Shown: positions 61,948 through 64,000 of the stretch, in pieces | How the letters are laid out: each line of letters begins with the position of its first letter | How positions within the stretch are numbered: position 1 is the first letter of the stretch | DNA from: Elusimicrobiales bacterium | Lineage (GTDB): Bacteria; Elusimicrobiota; Elusimicrobia; Elusimicrobiales; UBA9959 | Direction: 5' to 3' | DNA length: 64,000 nucleotides | Assembly: GCA_028688015.1 (NCBI GenBank) | Contig: JAQTZB010000001.1 | Location: 1 to 64,000, forward strand | The notes under the pieces: generated by a model | Told to the model about the DNA's origin: nothing | Seen by the model: only the letters and a program-made list of their open reading frames with translations | Databases searched by the model: none | Translations under genes and position numbers: made by a program

Positions 61948-64000
61948 CTTTGTTTCCTGTTTTTAGTTTTTCCGTCATTACTATCAGCGAGGGCAGCAGC
62001 ATTACGGCCGCGCCGAATACGCAGGCAATCCCCACTGCGGCCATCACCCCGATACTTCTGAGTCCGTTATGGGCGGCGAACAGCAGTGCGCCGAAACCTA
62101 TAAAGGTGGTAAGGGCCGACATCGCAACGGCGGGCCCGGTGTGGGTCATTACAAAATGCACCGAGCCGGGCCCTTCTTCTTCGTAACGGCCGTAGACTAT
62201 CTCGGCGTAGTCGTCCCCCAGCCCGAAGATAAGAGGCAGCATTACTACGCTGAAGAAATTGAATTTCATCCCGAACAGCGCCATTATGCCGAAGATCCAC
62301 AGGAAACCGGCGCACAGGGGGACCAGCACCAGTAAGATCGGTTTGGGCCTGCGGTAGGCCGCGATCACCGGCAGTGCGGTCAGCAGCAGCGCCAGCGGTA
62401 GTATCTTCCTGCCGTCGCGCTCTATCATGTTCAGGATGTCGGCGAAGATGATGGATTCGCTGCACGGATGCACTACCCTGCCGGCTATGGGGATGTCTCG
62501 TATCTCGTCGGAAGATTTGCGTACCAATTCGGTGTCGGCCAGGTCTATCTTCGGGAAGATAAGCACGGCCGGACGGCCGCTATCCCCTGAGAACAGCCGC
62601 AGTATTTCTTTTGGCAGGGTGTTCCTGTCGGTCGGCGGCGGCTCCAGCAGTTTCCTGGCTTCCTCCAGCTTCTGCTTCTCCTCGCCTTTCAGCGCGGTCA
62701 GGACGCCTTCATCCAGCATGGCGCGGATGCCGCGCAGCACCGCCCGTTTTTTAGTCTGCTCTTCCGGCAGGAAGGTCAGCAGCGAAGCGTGGCCTGCGAT
62801 AGTGGTGCCTGGCGTCTTTTCTTTCTCCTCCAGCGCGCGGGATACGGCGCGGGCTTCGTCCAGGTCGTTTAGGAGCGCCAGGTCCGGCGTCAGCGACGTG
62901 CCGATGATGGTGTTTACATGTTCGTCCAGTTTGAAAGAAGGGATATTCGAGCCCTGTATCTTGGTGAAATTGTATTCGAACGAAGCGTCCCGGACCTTTG
63001 ACACGGCGTAGACGGTCATAAATGCCGCGACGACCAGCACAGGGATATAGAAAGCCTTGCGTACCGGTTTGAAGTTAAAGCCCATCGACGGGTTTATCTT
63101 CGCCGGCTTTATTTTCTCGAACAACAGTATCAGCGCCGGGAACAGAGTGAAGAAGACCAGCATGTTAAGGAATATCCCGAGGCCCGCGATGAAGCCGAAC
63201 TGCGAGAAGCCTTTGAACTCTGCGAGCGTAAGGCTGAGGAATACCAGCCCGGTGGTGAGCCCGCTCAGGAATATCGGCCCGCAGGTGTTGCGCAGCGTAG
63301 CGGCTACGGCGTAGCCCGGCGTCAGGCCGCGCAGGCGCTCCTCGGTATAGCGGCTGTAGAGCACTATGCCGTAGTCGGCCGAGATGCCCATAAGGATGGA
63401 GACCAGGAACGCGCTGATGATGTTCAGGTACCCCACTGCGGCATAGGCCGCGGCGAAAGTTATAAGCAGGCCGGCGGCCATCGGCAGCAGTATCAGCAGC
63501 AGCGGCCGCACCTGCCTGAAGTACGCCACCAGCAGAAAGATCACCAGCGCCAGCGCGCCGGCGCCGGTATATTTCAGGTCGCGCTGCAATTGGTCGTTAA
63601 GGTCTATCTGTTTCTTGAATCTGCCGGTGTATGAGACTTTAATGGACGGGTCGTAAGTTGCGGGGTTTGCCCTAGCCACGGCGGCCTCGGCCTGGGCCAG
63701 CAGCCGGCGGGAGAAAGCCAGGTTGCCTGCCAGCCCTGAAGGTTTTATCAATAAGATCAGTTCGCGGCCGTCCTTGCTGACGAAATAGTCGCGGAAGATG
63801 TCGGCGCTCTTGTATTTCTTCTCGATATCCGAGAAGTCCAGAGTGTATTCTTCATCGAGCAAGTCTATGAAGAGCGGGTTGGCTTTCTGCTTCTCCAGTT
63901 TTATCTTCCTGCCGATTCTGGCCTTTACCGTCTCCAGGTCGGGCAGGTCCATGTAGAGCAGCTTGCGCGCCTCGAAGTATTCCTTCGGCTGGCGCCAGTT
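61928..64000 (-). CDS. RND/MMPL-superfamily exporter (N-terminus outside window)
   Basis: The frame is open to the window end (691 visible residues), so the N-terminus is missing. Two blocks of membrane helices are visible, each with MMPL/HpnN-type signature: DYGIVLYSRYTEERLRG and DDYAEIVYGRYEEEGPGS. The long periplasmic loop (~320-500 of the visible part) is Lys/Glu-rich. This family exports lipids such as hopanoids or mycolates by proton motive force. Its place before the phosphatidyltransferase and ino1 suggests a lipid substrate. Confidence 0.9.
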   Translation of the reverse strand, partial: NWRQPKEYFEARKLLYMDLPDLETVKARIGRKIKLEKQKANPLFIDLLDEEYTLDFSDIEKKYKSADIFRDYFVSKDGRELILLIKPSGLAGNLAFSRRLLAQAEAAVARANPATYDPSIKVSYTGRFKKQIDLNDQLQRDLKYTGAGALALVIFLLVAYFRQVRPLLLILLPMAAGLLITFAAAYAAVGYLNIISAFLVSILMGISADYGIVLYSRYTEERLRGLTPGYAVAATLRNTCGPIFLSGLTTGLVFLSLTLAEFKGFSQFGFIAGLGIFLNMLVFFTLFPALILLFEKIKPAKINPSMGFNFKPVRKAFYIPVLVVAAFMTVYAVSKVRDASFEYNFTKIQGSNIPSFKLDEHVNTIIGTSLTPDLALLNDLDEARAVSRALEEKEKTPGTTIAGHASLLTFLPEEQTKKRAVLRGIRAMLDEGVLTALKGEEKQKLEEARKLLEPPPTDRNTLPKEILRLFSGDSGRPAVLIFPKIDLADTELVRKSSDEIRDIPIAGRVVHPCSESIIFADILNMIERDGRKILPLALLLTALPVIAAYRRPKPILLVLVPLCAGFLWIFGIMALFGMKFNFFSVVMLPLIFGLGDDYAEIVYGRYEEEGPGSVHFVMTHTGPAVAMSALTTFIGFGALLFAAHNGLRSIGVMAAVGIACVFGAAVMLLPSLIVMTEKLKTGNKDVQQKA

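Overview
The window looks like a chromosomal segment of a GC-rich, didermic, non-model bacterium. An outer membrane is indicated by two porin-like barrels, an OMPLA-type phospholipase, a PorV-like barrel and a C-terminal surface-antigen-type barrel. Type IV pili (pilin, PilT) and an FtsQ-FtsA-FtsZ division cluster are present. Gene content and style (PilA and PilT, DUF4912, FlgD-like C-terminal domains, long Ala/Glu/Lys-rich coiled coils) fit Elusimicrobiota or a neighbouring phylum. That assignment is inference; no 16S rRNA or universal marker set lies here.

Layout. 1-2445: end of a repetitive tail-fibre/adhesin-like gene and a secreted protein with a FlgD-like C-terminus. 2535-12309: a tightly packed operon of a beta-barrel/LysM fusion, a 1167-residue coiled-coil protein, a 1192-residue coiled coil fused to a histidine kinase, and a receiver domain tethered to the membrane and joined to a probable periplasmic propeller. 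This is the best candidate for an undescribed system. 12371-15143: a type IV pilin, then a tRNA-Lys/histidine kinase/response regulator unit. 15262-28169: a long co-directional run of ftsQ-ftsA-ftsZ-pilT, deoxynucleoside kinase, cmk, plsC, S1 protein, TPR, a Zn-peptidase/TolB-like/barrel fusion, a HEAT-repeat protein and a small membrane protein. 28170-30437: mostly non-coding, with one winged-helix-like gene and decayed repeats. 30438-34225: two porins, one with a long structured leader, and a TPR membrane protein. 34265-46702: housekeeping genes, mainly on the minus strand (apt, a sigma factor, acyP, an MGDG-synthase-like glycosyltransferase, peroxiredoxin with a Fur/PerR regulator, a metal-binding protein, serpin, MerR, HU/IHF, bifunctional nuclease, plsY, hflX, miaA, PilZ, miaB) with three tRNAs.

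46615-54666 is an accessory island of different base composition. It holds a large serine recombinase plus helix-turn-helix gene enclosed by perfect 162-bp inverted repeats, one of which carries the promoter-proximal end of miaB. It also holds a DNA methyltransferase that looks truncated, an insertion sequence with two unrelated DDE transposases, and two genes of unknown function. 54709-64000 returns to core-like genes: an isolated atpC, a DUF374 acyltransferase, a degenerate receiver, DUF4912, a flippase-like membrane protein, pgpA, and an operon of an RND exporter, a CDP-alcohol phosphatidyltransferase, inositol-phosphate synthase and OMPLA. The last group suggests inositol phospholipid synthesis and envelope lipid handling.

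A recurrent regulatory feature is a consensus -10 box ending only 6-9 bases before the start codon of the first gene in a unit (15262, 26741, 31748, 37884, 39027, 42574, 48422). This implies leaderless transcription, whereas genes inside operons use Shine-Dalgarno sequences or overlapping stop/start codons.
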